Of a DNA stretch of 25,732 nucleotides, positions 14,669-22,483 are shown piece after piece. The notes beneath the pieces were generated by a model. It had not been told where the DNA came from and ran no database searches. It saw only the letters and a list, made by a program, of their open reading frames with translations. Made by a program: the position numbers and the translations under genes. The DNA comes from DAOUBA01 sp034432855 (GTDB taxonomy: Bacteria > Chloroflexota > Anaerolineae > B4-G1), in assembly GCA_034432855.1 (NCBI GenBank), contig DAOUBA010000166.1, positions 1 to 25,732 on the forward strand. The letters are read 5' to 3'. Position 1 is the stretch's first letter; every line of letters begins with the position of its first letter.

Positions 14669-15997
14669 ATGGCCGACTATGGCGAAGCCCTGACCGAACG
14701 AGAGATCGAGATCCTGCAGATGGTGGCGACTGGCGTCACCAATCGCCGGATCGCCTACCGCCTGGGCATCAGCACCAACACCGTCAAGGTGCACCTGCGC
14801 AACATCTTTACCAAGTTGGGCGCCGAATCGCGTACCGAGGCGACGATGATCGCCGTGCGCGAAGGTTGGGTGACCGTGGGAAACGGGCAGGTCGCATTGG
14901 AGACCGCCGTGGCTACACCTCAAGTCCCCACGATTGCGCCATTGCCCCCGTTGCCCTGGTCCAGGCGGATCGCCCTGATCGTCGCCCTGGTGCTCGTGGT
15001 GACCGCAGTTGCCGTAACCTGGCCGCAGAGCAGGCCGCAGACCGGCGTCACGCAGGCCCTCCCGCTGCCTCCGCTAGGGCAGAGCGGCTCGATCGTAGCA
15101 GAGAGCGGAGAATCCTCTTGGCGCGAGCGAGCGCAAATGCCCACCCGTCGTGCATACCTGGCGCTCGCCGCTGTCGAGGGACGCATCTTTGCCATCGCCG
15201 GCCAGACCCCGGAAGGGACCACCGCCGCGGTCGAGATATACGATCCCCAAGGCGATCTCTGGACGCGGGGCAGCGACAAGCCCACCTCTGCCACCTACGT
15301 CGCAGCCGCCGCGATCGGGACGGACGTGTACATGCCCGGTGGTTGCGACGCCGCCGGTGTGCCTGCCCAGACGGTCGAGGTCTATGACACACAGGCCGAC
15401 TCCTGGCGCCAGGTCGCTCCGCTGCCACAACCGCGTTGCGCCTACGCGCTGGCGGAATGGCAAGGCAAGATATATCTCTTCGGCGGGTGGGACGGTGCGC
15501 GCTATACCGCCGAAGTGTACATCTACGATCCCCAAACGGACGCCTGGAGTACAGGGACGCCGATGCCCGCCGTGCGCGGCTTTGCGGCAGCCGCCGCCTT
15601 GGGCAATCGCCTCCACGTCGTAGGCGGCTACGACGGCGAGCGCGAATTGACCACCTGCGCCGTCTACGAACCAGAAGGAGATATGTGGGCAACTTGCGCG
15701 CCGCTGACGGTGGGACGCGGCGGGCTGGGGCTGGTAACCGTGGGCGGCCAACTGTACGCGATCGGCGGCGGCGGATGGAGCAGTTATCTCGGCTTTGGCG
15801 AGCGTTATAACCCGGTTGACGATGCCTGGAGTCCGGTCGAGACACCCCTGGTGGGCGAATGGCGTGGCCCAGGCGTCGTCGCGCTCGAAGAAATCGTCTA
15901 CGCCATCGGTGGCTGGAGCGACGATTATCTGAGCCTGAACCAGACCTACGAGCCGCTTCCCTTCCGTGTCTTCATCCCGGTGAGTGGCCAACGGTAA
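14669..15997 (+). CDS. LuxR-type HTH / transmembrane / kelch-repeat protein
   Basis: The 442-residue protein joins three parts. Residues 8-69 form a LuxR/GerE helix-turn-helix (LTEREIEILQMVATGVTNRR, then ISTNTVKVHLRNIFTKL). Residues 100-118 form one transmembrane helix. Residues about 150-430 form five or six kelch blades, each with a GG-type turn and a conserved tryptophan (LFGGWDG, VVGGYDGE, AIGGWSDD). By charge the HTH is cytoplasmic and the propeller outside. This resembles the logic of ToxR/CadC membrane-bound regulators but uses a GerE-type HTH and a kelch sensor. There is no receiver domain. The C-terminus FRVFIPVSGQR resembles tails I associate with Anaerolineae surface proteins. The histidine kinase gene follows after 18 bases. 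Confidence 0.85.
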   Translation: MADYGEALTEREIEILQMVATGVTNRRIAYRLGISTNTVKVHLRNIFTKLGAESRTEATMIAVREGWVTVGNGQVALETAVATPQVPTIAPLPPLPWSRRIALIVALVLVVTAVAVTWPQSRPQTGVTQALPLPPLGQSGSIVAESGESSWRERAQMPTRRAYLALAAVEGRIFAIAGQTPEGTTAAVEIYDPQGDLWTRGSDKPTSATYVAAAAIGTDVYMPGGCDAAGVPAQTVEVYDTQADSWRQVAPLPQPRCAYALAEWQGKIYLFGGWDGARYTAEVYIYDPQTDAWSTGTPMPAVRGFAAAAALGNRLHVVGGYDGERELTTCAVYEPEGDMWATCAPLTVGRGGLGLVTVGGQLYAIGGGGWSSYLGFGERYNPVDDAWSPVETPLVGEWRGPGVVALEEIVYAIGGWSDDYLSLNQTYEPLPFRVFIPVSGQR

Positions 15998-16015
15998 GCC
16001 GCGTGAGACGTTGAG

Positions 16016-17623
16016 ATGGCCCACCCAGACCGGATCCTGATCGTAGACGACGATCCTGCAATGCGCGAGTTGTTACGCGAATGTCTCGCGCCGCTGGGAT
16101 ACGACCTCGCGTTCAGCAACAGCGGCCAACAGGCCCTGGAATTGCTCGCGGCCGCGCCCTTCACCGTGGCGATCCTCGACCTGATGTTGCCCGATCTCAG
16201 CGGGACCGAGATGCTGCGACGCATCCGTGAACGCAGGCCCGAGATCGAGATCATCGTGCTCACCGGCTATGCCTCACTGGAGACCGCGATCGAAGCCCTG
16301 CGCTCGGGCGCCTGCGACTATGTCACCAAGCCCTTCGACGCACACACCATTCAGATCACTGTGCGGCGAGCCGTGGAGAAATCCCGCTTCCGCAGTCGCC
16401 TGGCTGCATTGAATCGCGCCACGCAGGCGATGATCGCCACGCTCGACCCCGACGAAGTGCTGGCGTTGGCAATGGCTGAGGCGCGCACGATGTTGGAGGC
16501 CGAAGCGACGGCCATCTTTCTGTTCGAGAGCGCCGGCCACGCACTCCGCCTGGCTGCGGCTGCCGGTGCTGCTTCCAAAGTCCCTATCGGCGCCCGCACA
16601 CCGGTGGAAGCGGGTATTGCTGGCTGGGTGGCCCGCAATGCGCAACCGGTGCTGGTCGGCGACGCGCAAAGCGACCTCCGCTACGACCATCGCCTGGATG
16701 GACTTGCCGGGCCTGACACGCGCGCGCTCCTGGCGGTGCCCCTCAAGTACCGGGGTGCCGTCATCGGCACCATCGAGGCAGTCAACAAGGCCAGCGGCTT
16801 TGACGAGCACGACCTGGAACTCTTGAGCACGCTGGCGGGTTCGACGGCCATCGCCATCGAGAACGCACGCCTCTACCAGGCAGAGCGCGAACTGCGCAAG
16901 TTGGTGGAACAATCGCAGACACAACTGGTGCAGACCGAAAAACTGGCCGCCACTGGCCGGCTGGCCGCGTCGCTGGCGCACGAGATCAATAACCCGCTCC
17001 AGGCCATTCACAACAGCCTGCAACTGATCCTCTCGTTCCAGTTGGAAGCCGACGAACAACGCGAGTACCTCCAGATCGCCGAAGAAGAGATCGAGCGGCT
17101 GATGGGCCTGGTCGCCAGCATCCTCGAGTTCGCGCGCCCGTCACAACAGGAGATGCGCACGACGAACGTGAACGAGGTCATCGAGCGCGTGCTGGCGCTC
17201 ACCGGCAAGTACCTCCAGCACCGGCGCGTCGCGGTCCGGCGCGACCTGGCCCCAGATCTCCCGCAGATGCTGGCCGCGCCCGACGAATTGGAACAGGTCT
17301 TTCTCAACCTGGTGCTCAACGCCGTAGACGCTATGCCCGAAGGCGGTAACCTGCGCATCGCCAGCCACCTGGCAGCGGATGGCCGTCTGGCTATCGTCTT
17401 CTCTGACACTGGACACGGCATTGCCCCCGAACTTCTCGCTCACATCTTCGAGCCGTTCTTCTCGACCCGTGAGGGCGGCACCGGCCTAGGGCTGACCGTC
17501 AGTTACAACATCGTGCAACGGCATGGGGGAGAGATCACGGTGCAGAGCACGATAGGAGAGGGAACGACGTTTACCGTGTGGTTGCCGGCACCGGCGGAAC
17601 AGAACGCAAAGCGTAAAACGTAA
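16016..17623 (+). CDS. REC-GAF-histidine kinase
   Basis: The 535-residue soluble sensor kinase has four domains. An N-terminal receiver (about 4-120) has acidic pocket VDDD, phospho-acceptor D55 in AILDLMLPD, the TG switch and K at VTKPFD. A GAF domain spans about 135-285 (GIAGWVARNAQPVLV, VPLKYRGAVIGTIEAVNK). The DHp domain carries H322 in SLAHEINNPLQAI. The HATPase_c domain shows the N box (FLNLVLNAVDAMPEGG), G1 (DTGHGIAPE) and G2 (GGTGLGLTVSYNIV). It has no membrane segment, so its input is an upstream kinase via D55 and/or a small ligand at GAF. A response regulator follows 35 bases later. The stop codon lies within a large palindrome. Confidence 0.93.
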   Translation: MAHPDRILIVDDDPAMRELLRECLAPLGYDLAFSNSGQQALELLAAAPFTVAILDLMLPDLSGTEMLRRIRERRPEIEIIVLTGYASLETAIEALRSGACDYVTKPFDAHTIQITVRRAVEKSRFRSRLAALNRATQAMIATLDPDEVLALAMAEARTMLEAEATAIFLFESAGHALRLAAAAGAASKVPIGARTPVEAGIAGWVARNAQPVLVGDAQSDLRYDHRLDGLAGPDTRALLAVPLKYRGAVIGTIEAVNKASGFDEHDLELLSTLAGSTAIAIENARLYQAERELRKLVEQSQTQLVQTEKLAATGRLAASLAHEINNPLQAIHNSLQLILSFQLEADEQREYLQIAEEEIERLMGLVASILEFARPSQQEMRTTNVNEVIERVLALTGKYLQHRRVAVRRDLAPDLPQMLAAPDELEQVFLNLVLNAVDAMPEGGNLRIASHLAADGRLAIVFSDTGHGIAPELLAHIFEPFFSTREGGTGLGLTVSYNIVQRHGGEITVQSTIGEGTTFTVWLPAPAEQNAKRKT

Positions 17624-17642
17624 GGGGCCCTTACGTTTTACG
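17612..17642. terminator. perfect 31-base palindrome at the kinase gene end
   Basis: CGTAAAACGTAAGGG (17612-17626), one central G, and CCCTTACGTTTTACG (17628-17642) form a perfect 15-bp inverted repeat. The left arm includes the kinase stop codon TAA (17621-17623). The stem is followed by T-rich sequence, so it could terminate transcription or attenuate the downstream regulator. It is built from the same 7-base units as the adjacent repeats. Confidence 0.6.
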
Positions 17643-17658
17643 TTTTACATTTTACGTC
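17628..17658 (+). repeat. 7-base tandem repeats abutting the response regulator start
   Basis: TTACGTT, TTACGTT, TTACATT, TTACGTC run from 17631 to 17658, and the ATG of the regulator begins at 17659. No ribosome-binding site is left between them. On the other side of the palindrome, heptamers in reverse orientation (CAGAACG, CAAAGCG, TAAAACG, 17600-17620) lie in the kinase reading frame. Confidence 0.65.
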
Positions 17659-18450
17659 ATGCCTACTCAACCAGCATCCGTTTCCCCAGGCGCTCATATC
17701 CTTGTCGTAGATGACGAATCGGCCACGCGCCACACACTGGCCGACCTGTTCACGCGCATGGGCTATCAGGCGACAGAGGCCGCCTCTGGCCCGGCGGCGC
17801 TGGAACTGATCGCCCGCCGTCACTTCGACCTGGTGATCCTCGATCTGAACATGCCAGAGATGGACGGCAGCGAGGTGCTAAAGGCCGCACGCCCGCTGGC
17901 GCCGGACACGGTGTTCATCATCCTGACGGCCTATGGCACGCTGGACTCGGCGATTGTTGCCATCCGTCATGGCGCGTTCGACTACCTGCTCAAGCCCAGC
18001 CCGGTGAAAGAGATCGTGCGCGCCGTCGAGACCGGGTTGGTCGAGCGACAACGGCGGCTCAGCCGCGAAGAACCGGTCGCCTTACTGGAGCGGGCGCTGG
18101 ATAGCCTCAAGGCTGCGCGGCGCGTGCCCGTCCCTTCCGCCGAACGTTTTCTGCAAGCGCCCGACCTCACCGTAGACACCCTGCGGCGGTTGGTCCTGGT
18201 GCGCGGGCAACCGGTCGAACTGACTGCTACCGAGTTCGACATCCTGGTCTACCTGCTGCGTCACCGTGAGCGCGTCGTCTCCTGTCGTGAGTTGGCCGCC
18301 CATCTGCGCGACTACGACATGGATGAGCGCGATGCACGCGTACTGCTGCGTGCACACATTCACCGGCTGCGCCGCAAGGTAGAGCGCGACCCTGCCCATC
18401 CTACGCTCATCCGCGCCGTGCGCGGAAGCGGCTACGTCTTCGCAGGATAA
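17659..18450 (+). CDS. OmpR/PhoB-type response regulator
   Basis: The 263-residue protein has an N-terminal receiver with VDDE at 16-19, phospho-acceptor D62 in LVILDLNMPEMDG, the T of ILTAYG and K of YLLKPS. A linker of about 45 residues leads to a winged-helix DNA-binding domain (about 165-262: VELTATEFDILVYLLRHRE, DARVLLRAHIHRLRRKVE, IRAVRGSGYVF). It is probably a partner of the kinase at 16016, 35 bases upstream. The receiver starts about 13 residues in, after a Ser/Pro-rich extension. No Shine-Dalgarno site precedes the ATG, and the leader is the heptamer array. Confidence 0.92.
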   Translation: MPTQPASVSPGAHILVVDDESATRHTLADLFTRMGYQATEAASGPAALELIARRHFDLVILDLNMPEMDGSEVLKAARPLAPDTVFIILTAYGTLDSAIVAIRHGAFDYLLKPSPVKEIVRAVETGLVERQRRLSREEPVALLERALDSLKAARRVPVPSAERFLQAPDLTVDTLRRLVLVRGQPVELTATEFDILVYLLRHRERVVSCRELAAHLRDYDMDERDARVLLRAHIHRLRRKVERDPAHPTLIRAVRGSGYVFAG

Positions 18451-18540
18451 GGCCCCACTCTTTTCTCATCCCCCTGGCGCATCTGAAACCCAATTGCACG
18501 CCATTTGGAATTCTCTTGGAACCCACAAATAAGCCGTCCT

Positions 18541-18550
18541 GTGCTACACT
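18541..18550 (+). promoter_or_regulatory. promoter of the REC-Roadblock operon
   Basis: TGTGCTACACT, an extended -10 (TACACT, 18545-18550), lies 24 bases before the ATG at 18575, with GAGGA at 18564-18568. The 124-base gap also has TTGGAA at 18516 but with an overlong spacer. This probably starts the transcript running toward the MglA gene. Confidence 0.5.
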
Positions 18551-18574
18551 GGCAATCGAGCACGAGGACATACT

Positions 18575-19687
18575 ATGGTACCCCGACATATCCTAATCGT
18601 AGACGACGAGCCCCGCGTGGCTTTCTTTCTGAGCAAGGCGTTGGAGCGCGCCGACCACGAGTATAAAGTCAGCATCGCCCACTCCGGCGAAGAAGCGCTC
18701 GAGGCGCTCAATCGCTCGCAGGTGGATCTCCTCATCACCGATCTACGCCTGCCGGGCATCAGCGGGCTCGAACTGATGCGCTGGGTACGAGCATCCAGCC
18801 CCAGAACGCGTGCCATCCTCATCACCGCCTACGGGAACGACGAGGTCGAAGCGGAAGCCCGCCGCCTGGAGGCATACCGCTACATCACCAAGCCCTTCAG
18901 TGTGGAGCACTTTACCCAGGCAGTGCAAGAGGCGCTACGCGAGGCTGCCAGTCGGCCTGGACTCGTCGTGCTCTCCGACGAAGCCTTTGAGGCCATCACG
19001 CGGCAACTGGAGACCCTGCGCAGCGAGATCGGTGCCCGCTGCATCTTGCTGGCCGACATGCTGGGCCAACGCCTGGTAGAGGTCGGAGTCACCGAAGGGT
19101 TGGACACTTCTACGCTGCTGTCGCTCCTGGCCGGGGGCTTTGCCGCCACGTCAGAATTGGCGCGGCATTTTGGCAGCGGCAAAGCGGCCAATCTCAACTT
19201 CCACGAGGGCACGCGCTACGAGATCTACTCGGCCACCGTGAGCGATGAGCTCTTCCTGGCCATGGTCTACGACCGCAGGGTGCAGGCCAGCCGCATCGGC
19301 CTGGTCTGGCTCTACACACGGCGCGCGATCGAGAACCTGCTCTCGGCGATCTCCGCACCTGCCGCCGCGTCGGCCCAGTCGCTGGGCGCAGGTTTTGGCG
19401 CCTCCTTGATGGCCGAGTTGGACACGCTCTTTCCCGGCGCTGCGTCTGAGGAGCCGCCCAAGCCCGCCGAGGGGAGGCCGGTTGCGCCTGCCGCGCCAGT
19501 CAGCCCTCCCAAGTCCGTCGAGAGGAGGCCGGTTGCGCCCGCTGCGCCAGTCGGCACTCCCGTCGCCCCACCCAGGCCGGACGAGGTGCAGCAGCCTGAA
19601 AGCGATGCGGAACAAAAACTGATCAGCCTGGAAGAAGCCATCGCTCGAGGGCTCGTACCACCCGCCTGGAATTCTGGTAAAACCTGA
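18575..19687 (+). CDS. receiver-Roadblock/LC7 protein with Pro/Ala-rich tail
   Basis: The 370-residue protein has a receiver (about 4-120; VDDE, phospho-acceptor D56 in LLITDLRLPGISG, ITAYG, YITKPF). A Roadblock/LC7-type domain follows (about 135-265; ARCILLADMLGQRLVEVG, AATSELARHF, SATVSDELFLAMVYD), clearly homologous to the stand-alone protein at 21327. The tail from about 290 is proline/alanine-rich with two 17-residue repeats (GRPVAPAAP and RRPVAPAAP) and ends in a short conserved-looking segment, ISLEEAIARGLVPPAWN. Roadblock domains dimerise and act as GTPase-activating or scaffold partners of MglA-type GTPases. Phosphorylation at D56 could therefore gate a Roadblock partner. It has GAGGA 6 bases before the ATG. 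Confidence 0.85.
   Translation: MVPRHILIVDDEPRVAFFLSKALERADHEYKVSIAHSGEEALEALNRSQVDLLITDLRLPGISGLELMRWVRASSPRTRAILITAYGNDEVEAEARRLEAYRYITKPFSVEHFTQAVQEALREAASRPGLVVLSDEAFEAITRQLETLRSEIGARCILLADMLGQRLVEVGVTEGLDTSTLLSLLAGGFAATSELARHFGSGKAANLNFHEGTRYEIYSATVSDELFLAMVYDRRVQASRIGLVWLYTRRAIENLLSAISAPAAASAQSLGAGFGASLMAELDTLFPGAASEEPPKPAEGRPVAPAAPVSPPKSVERRPVAPAAPVGTPVAPPRPDEVQQPESDAEQKLISLEEAIARGLVPPAWNSGKT
19457..19558 (+). repeat. two 51-bp in-frame tandem repeats
   Basis: Copies 19457-19507 and 19508-19558 match at 44 of 51 bases and encode 17-residue Pro/Ala-rich units in the tail of the REC-Roadblock protein. Four or more of the changes are silent. Confidence 0.75.
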
Positions 19688-19704
19688 TTAAAGGAGGGAT
19701 TACC

Positions 19705-20772
19705 GTGCCACCACAACGTATCCTGGTAGTAGACGATGAACCCCACGTCGTCAAATCGTGCGCCAGAATGTTGCAACTGGAGGGTTTTGAGGTCGAGGTC
19801 GCCATCAGCGGCGCCGAGGCGCTGGCGCTCTACCGCGATCGCCTTTTTGACCTGGCGCTCGTGGATCTCAAAATGCCCGATATGGATGGGCTGCAACTGC
19901 TGGCTGCGCTCAAAGAGCACGATCCCAAGGCGGTTGTGGTCATCTTTACCGCGTACGGCACCAAGGAGAGCGTGGTCGAGGCGTTGCGGTTGGGGGCGCG
20001 CGAGTTTTTGGAGAAGCCACTGGACGCCAAGACCCTGGTAGCCACAGTGCGGCGCATTCTGGATCGAGCGGGCGAAGCCATCGTGCACGGCAACCTGCGT
20101 AGTATGAGCCTGCCTGGCATCGTCCAGATCAACTGTACCGAACGCAACCAGGCCCGCCTGCGCATCCGGCACGACGGAGAGGAAGGTCACATCTTCTTCG
20201 CCGACGGTGAGGTCGTCCACGCCGCAGTAGGCTCGCGGGTTGGAGAAGAGGCGGTCTATACCATGCTGGCCTGGGAAGATGGGGACTTTGACCTAGAGAT
20301 GGATGTCCCGGCGCCACGACGCACCATCACCACGGGCTGGTCCGGCCTGCTCCTGGAAGGAATACGCCGTCTGGACGAGAGGACAGTTGGGTTGGAGGAA
20401 TTACAGGAGATCGAAAAAGAGGGGGTGACGGACGAGATGATCCAGGATCTGACCAAGGCGCTGGCAAAGATCGAAGGGGTAACCGGGGCGGTCATCGCCG
20501 CCCGCGATGGCATCGTGCTGACGCACGAACTGGAGGGCGATCCCGAAAAGGAAGGGGCGGTGGCGGTCTTTGTAGGAAACGCGGCCAGCCAGGCCGGCGA
20601 GATCATCGGCCTGGGCCGGTTCGAGTGGGGCACGGTGGTCGTCGGCAAAGAGACTACACTGGTGCTGGAGCAGCCCGACTACTATGTGGGCCTGCGTCTG
20701 GGGGAACGGGCTTCGCCCGCTATCGTGGCCTCCAGAGCAGAAGCAGTGTTGAAAGAGAACGGAGTGAGGTGA
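19705..20772 (+). CDS. receiver-PATAN(DUF4388)-Roadblock protein
   Basis: The 355-residue protein has three domains. A receiver spans about 4-120 (VDDE, phospho-acceptor D54 in LALVDLKMPDMDG, FTAYG, FLEKPLD). A PATAN/DUF4388 domain spans about 130-230 (GNLRSMSLPGIVQINCTERN, GHIFFADGEVVHAAVGSRVGEEAVYTMLAWEDGDF). A Roadblock/LC7-type domain follows to the end (ALAKIEGVTGAVIAARDGIVL...AAVFVGNAA...GTVVVGKETTLVL). PATAN domains are found in regulators of motility and gliding. The GTG start has an excellent AAGGAGGG 6 bases upstream. It starts 17 bases after the previous gene and stops 1 base before the next. Confidence 0.87.
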   Translation: MPPQRILVVDDEPHVVKSCARMLQLEGFEVEVAISGAEALALYRDRLFDLALVDLKMPDMDGLQLLAALKEHDPKAVVVIFTAYGTKESVVEALRLGAREFLEKPLDAKTLVATVRRILDRAGEAIVHGNLRSMSLPGIVQINCTERNQARLRIRHDGEEGHIFFADGEVVHAAVGSRVGEEAVYTMLAWEDGDFDLEMDVPAPRRTITTGWSGLLLEGIRRLDERTVGLEELQEIEKEGVTDEMIQDLTKALAKIEGVTGAVIAARDGIVLTHELEGDPEKEGAVAVFVGNAASQAGEIIGLGRFEWGTVVVGKETTLVLEQPDYYVGLRLGERASPAIVASRAEAVLKENGVR

Positions 20773-20773
20773 T

Positions 20774-21298
20774 ATGGAAGAGATCCTGAGAGACGTCAAT
20801 GCCGTGGTGGGAGTGACCGGCTCATTCGTGTGCGACGACGAGGGCCGCGTGCTGGCACAGGCATTGCCGAACGTCTTCGACGCCGAGATGCTCTCGCCCG
20901 TCGGGCGTACGCTGGCCCAGACCATTGCCGGGCTGGAGACCACCAACCGCCGCAAGGTCGGTGACATTGACTTGCTCTACGAACAGGGCCGGCTGATCGT
21001 CAAGAACCTGGGGGATGGCTGCCTGTGTGTCCTGTGCGTGCGTCGCATCAACGTGCCCTTACTCAACCTGACGGCCAACGTGGCGGCCAGGAAACTGAGC
21101 GAGAGAATCAAGGAGTCCAGGTCCGCCGTGGCACGGGCACCAATGTCCCGAGCAGTGCCCGAGCCTGAACTCGCAGCGGCACCGGCGGCCGCGGCGCCAC
21201 CGACAGAAGCCGCTGTTCAGGCCGAACCACAACCGGAGGAGCCGGTCAGGCGAATGACCCGCGCCGAGATCATAGCGGCGACTGTGAGGGGCCGCTGA
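20774..21298 (+). CDS. Roadblock/LC7 domain protein with Pro/Ala-rich linker
   Basis: The 174-residue protein has a Roadblock/LC7-type fold in residues 1-115 (EEILRDVNAVVGVTGSFVCDDEGRVLAQAL, GRLIVKNLGDGCLCVLCVRRI, NLTANVAARKL). A low-complexity Ala/Pro/Glu linker (about 130-160) and a short basic end, RRMTRAEIIAATVRGR, follow. The end could be a docking peptide. The ATG is 1 base after the preceding TGA, with GGAG and GAGG just upstream, so it is translationally coupled. It is probably a regulator or scaffold for the MglA-type GTPase two genes downstream. Catalytic residues are not expected in this fold. Confidence 0.83.
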   Translation: MEEILRDVNAVVGVTGSFVCDDEGRVLAQALPNVFDAEMLSPVGRTLAQTIAGLETTNRRKVGDIDLLYEQGRLIVKNLGDGCLCVLCVRRINVPLLNLTANVAARKLSERIKESRSAVARAPMSRAVPEPELAAAPAAAAPPTEAAVQAEPQPEEPVRRMTRAEIIAATVRGR

Positions 21299-21326
21299 AA
21301 AATAAGCGTTGGCGTGAAGCGGCAAA

Positions 21327-21830
21327 ATGAAGACAAGCGTTGTCCTGTCAACGGAAATGGCCGATGAGATCGAACAGGTCCTACTCCGTCTGCAGCGCTC
21401 GACCGAAGCCGAGTGCGTCCTGCTCGCCGACATCAGCGGCCAGTTGATTGACGTACACAGCCGGATGCGCGAGGTGGACCCGGTGCTGGTGGCTACTCTG
21501 GCAGCCAGCGACATCGCGGCCATGGCCGAACTGTCCCGCCAGGTTGGCGAAGATAGCCCCCGCGGGGCAGTGCTCCACGAAGGCGCGCGCAAAAGCATCT
21601 ACCTGGTAAACGTGGGCGGCAGCCTCATCCTGATTGTCGTCTTCCAGGCGGAAACGCCCGTGGGCCTGGTACGGCTGATGGCCGGACGTGCGGCGGAGCG
21701 ATTGCAGGCCCTGGTCGCCAGGTACGAAGAACAACTGGCGAGGCCGCAGACGTTTACTACTGCCGGTTTCCGCACTGCCCTGATGGACGAACTGGAAAAA
21801 GCGTTGAATGAACTCCCCGGAAGGCAGTAA
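21327..21830 (+). CDS. Roadblock/LC7 protein, MglB-like candidate
   Basis: The 167-residue protein is one Roadblock/LC7-like domain (EIEQVLLRLQRSTEAECVLL, ISGQLIDVHSRMREVDPVLVATLAASDIAAMAELSRQVGE, SIYLVNVGGSLILIVVFQ) and a helical end. It resembles the Roadblock part of the protein at 18575 more than the one at 20774. It ends 2 bases before the GTPase start. This is the classic mglB-mglA gene order, so I take it as the best candidate for the GTPase-activating partner. The ribosome site is weak (GAAGCGG). Confidence 0.82.
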   Translation: MKTSVVLSTEMADEIEQVLLRLQRSTEAECVLLADISGQLIDVHSRMREVDPVLVATLAASDIAAMAELSRQVGEDSPRGAVLHEGARKSIYLVNVGGSLILIVVFQAETPVGLVRLMAGRAAERLQALVARYEEQLARPQTFTTAGFRTALMDELEKALNELPGRQ

Positions 21831-21832
21831 GT

Positions 21833-22417
21833 ATGTTCATCAATTGGAAACTGCGCGAGATCAACCTGAAAATCGTCTACTACGGGCCGGCCCTCAGCGG
21901 CAAGACGACCAATCTACAGTATATTTATGCCAAGACGTCGCCCAACATCCGCGGCGAACTGGTCTCTCTCAAGACACGCGGCGACCGTACGCTCTACTTC
22001 GACTTCCTGCAACTCGAACTGGGGCAGATCGCCGGCCTGAAGCCGCGCTTCAATCTCTACACCGTGCCAGGGCAGGTGTACTACGTTGGCAGCCGCAAAC
22101 TGGTGCTGCAAGGAGCCGATGGTGTGGTCTTTGTCGCGGATTCGCAGTGGGACCGGCTGAGGGCCAACGTGGAGACCATGCGCGATATGGAAGAAAACCT
22201 GCGCGCATTGGGCTGCGATCCGCGTGTCATGCCGCTCGTGCTGCAGTGCAACAAGCGCGATCTGCCCAACGTTGCTCCAGTGCCTCTCATCCAGCAGCAG
22301 GTCGGCTGCAATGGCATCCCTTGCTTCGCCTCGTCGGCCATCCAGGGGATTGGCGTCTTTGACACCTTGAAAGCGATCATCAACCTGGTGGTGGCGCAGA
22401 CCCAGCGGCAACTCTGA
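21833..22417 (+). CDS. MglA-type Ras-like small GTPase
   Basis: The 194-residue GTPase starts MFINWKLREINLKIVYYGPA, typical of MglA. G1 is GPALSGKTT (K24, T25). The switch region has LKTRGDRTLYFDFLQLEL. G3 is TVPGQVYY, with threonine in place of the usual DxxG aspartate as in known MglA proteins. G4 is NKRD in LQCNKRDLP, and G5 is near CFASSAIQGIG. No lipidation signal is visible. In Myxococcus and Thermus such proteins cycle between GTP and GDP with MglB to mark a cell pole or control motility; the output here is not shown. It lies 2 bases after a Roadblock gene, with others on both sides. Confidence 0.93.
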   Translation: MFINWKLREINLKIVYYGPALSGKTTNLQYIYAKTSPNIRGELVSLKTRGDRTLYFDFLQLELGQIAGLKPRFNLYTVPGQVYYVGSRKLVLQGADGVVFVADSQWDRLRANVETMRDMEENLRALGCDPRVMPLVLQCNKRDLPNVAPVPLIQQQVGCNGIPCFASSAIQGIGVFDTLKAIINLVVAQTQRQL

Positions 22418-22420
22418 TCA

Positions 22421-22469
22421 CGCCTTACGCCTTACGCATCTCGCCTCACTCCTCGCAATCCACGTCAAC
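22421..22469 (+). repeat. degenerate 7-base tandem repeats before a Roadblock gene
   Basis: Consecutive units CGCCTTA, CGCCTTA, CGCATCT, CGCCTCA, CTCCTCG, CAATCCA, CGTCAAC fill most of the 66-base gap between the GTPase stop and the next gene. The first four fit the C-R-Y-N-T-Y-A pattern of the gyrA leader. A GGAG ribosome site follows. Confidence 0.6.
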
Positions 22470-22483
22470 GGGAGCAGCAGACG

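Noticed and set aside
17600..17661. CRISPR array
   Set aside because: The units are 7 bases long with no spacers; no cas genes are present in the window.
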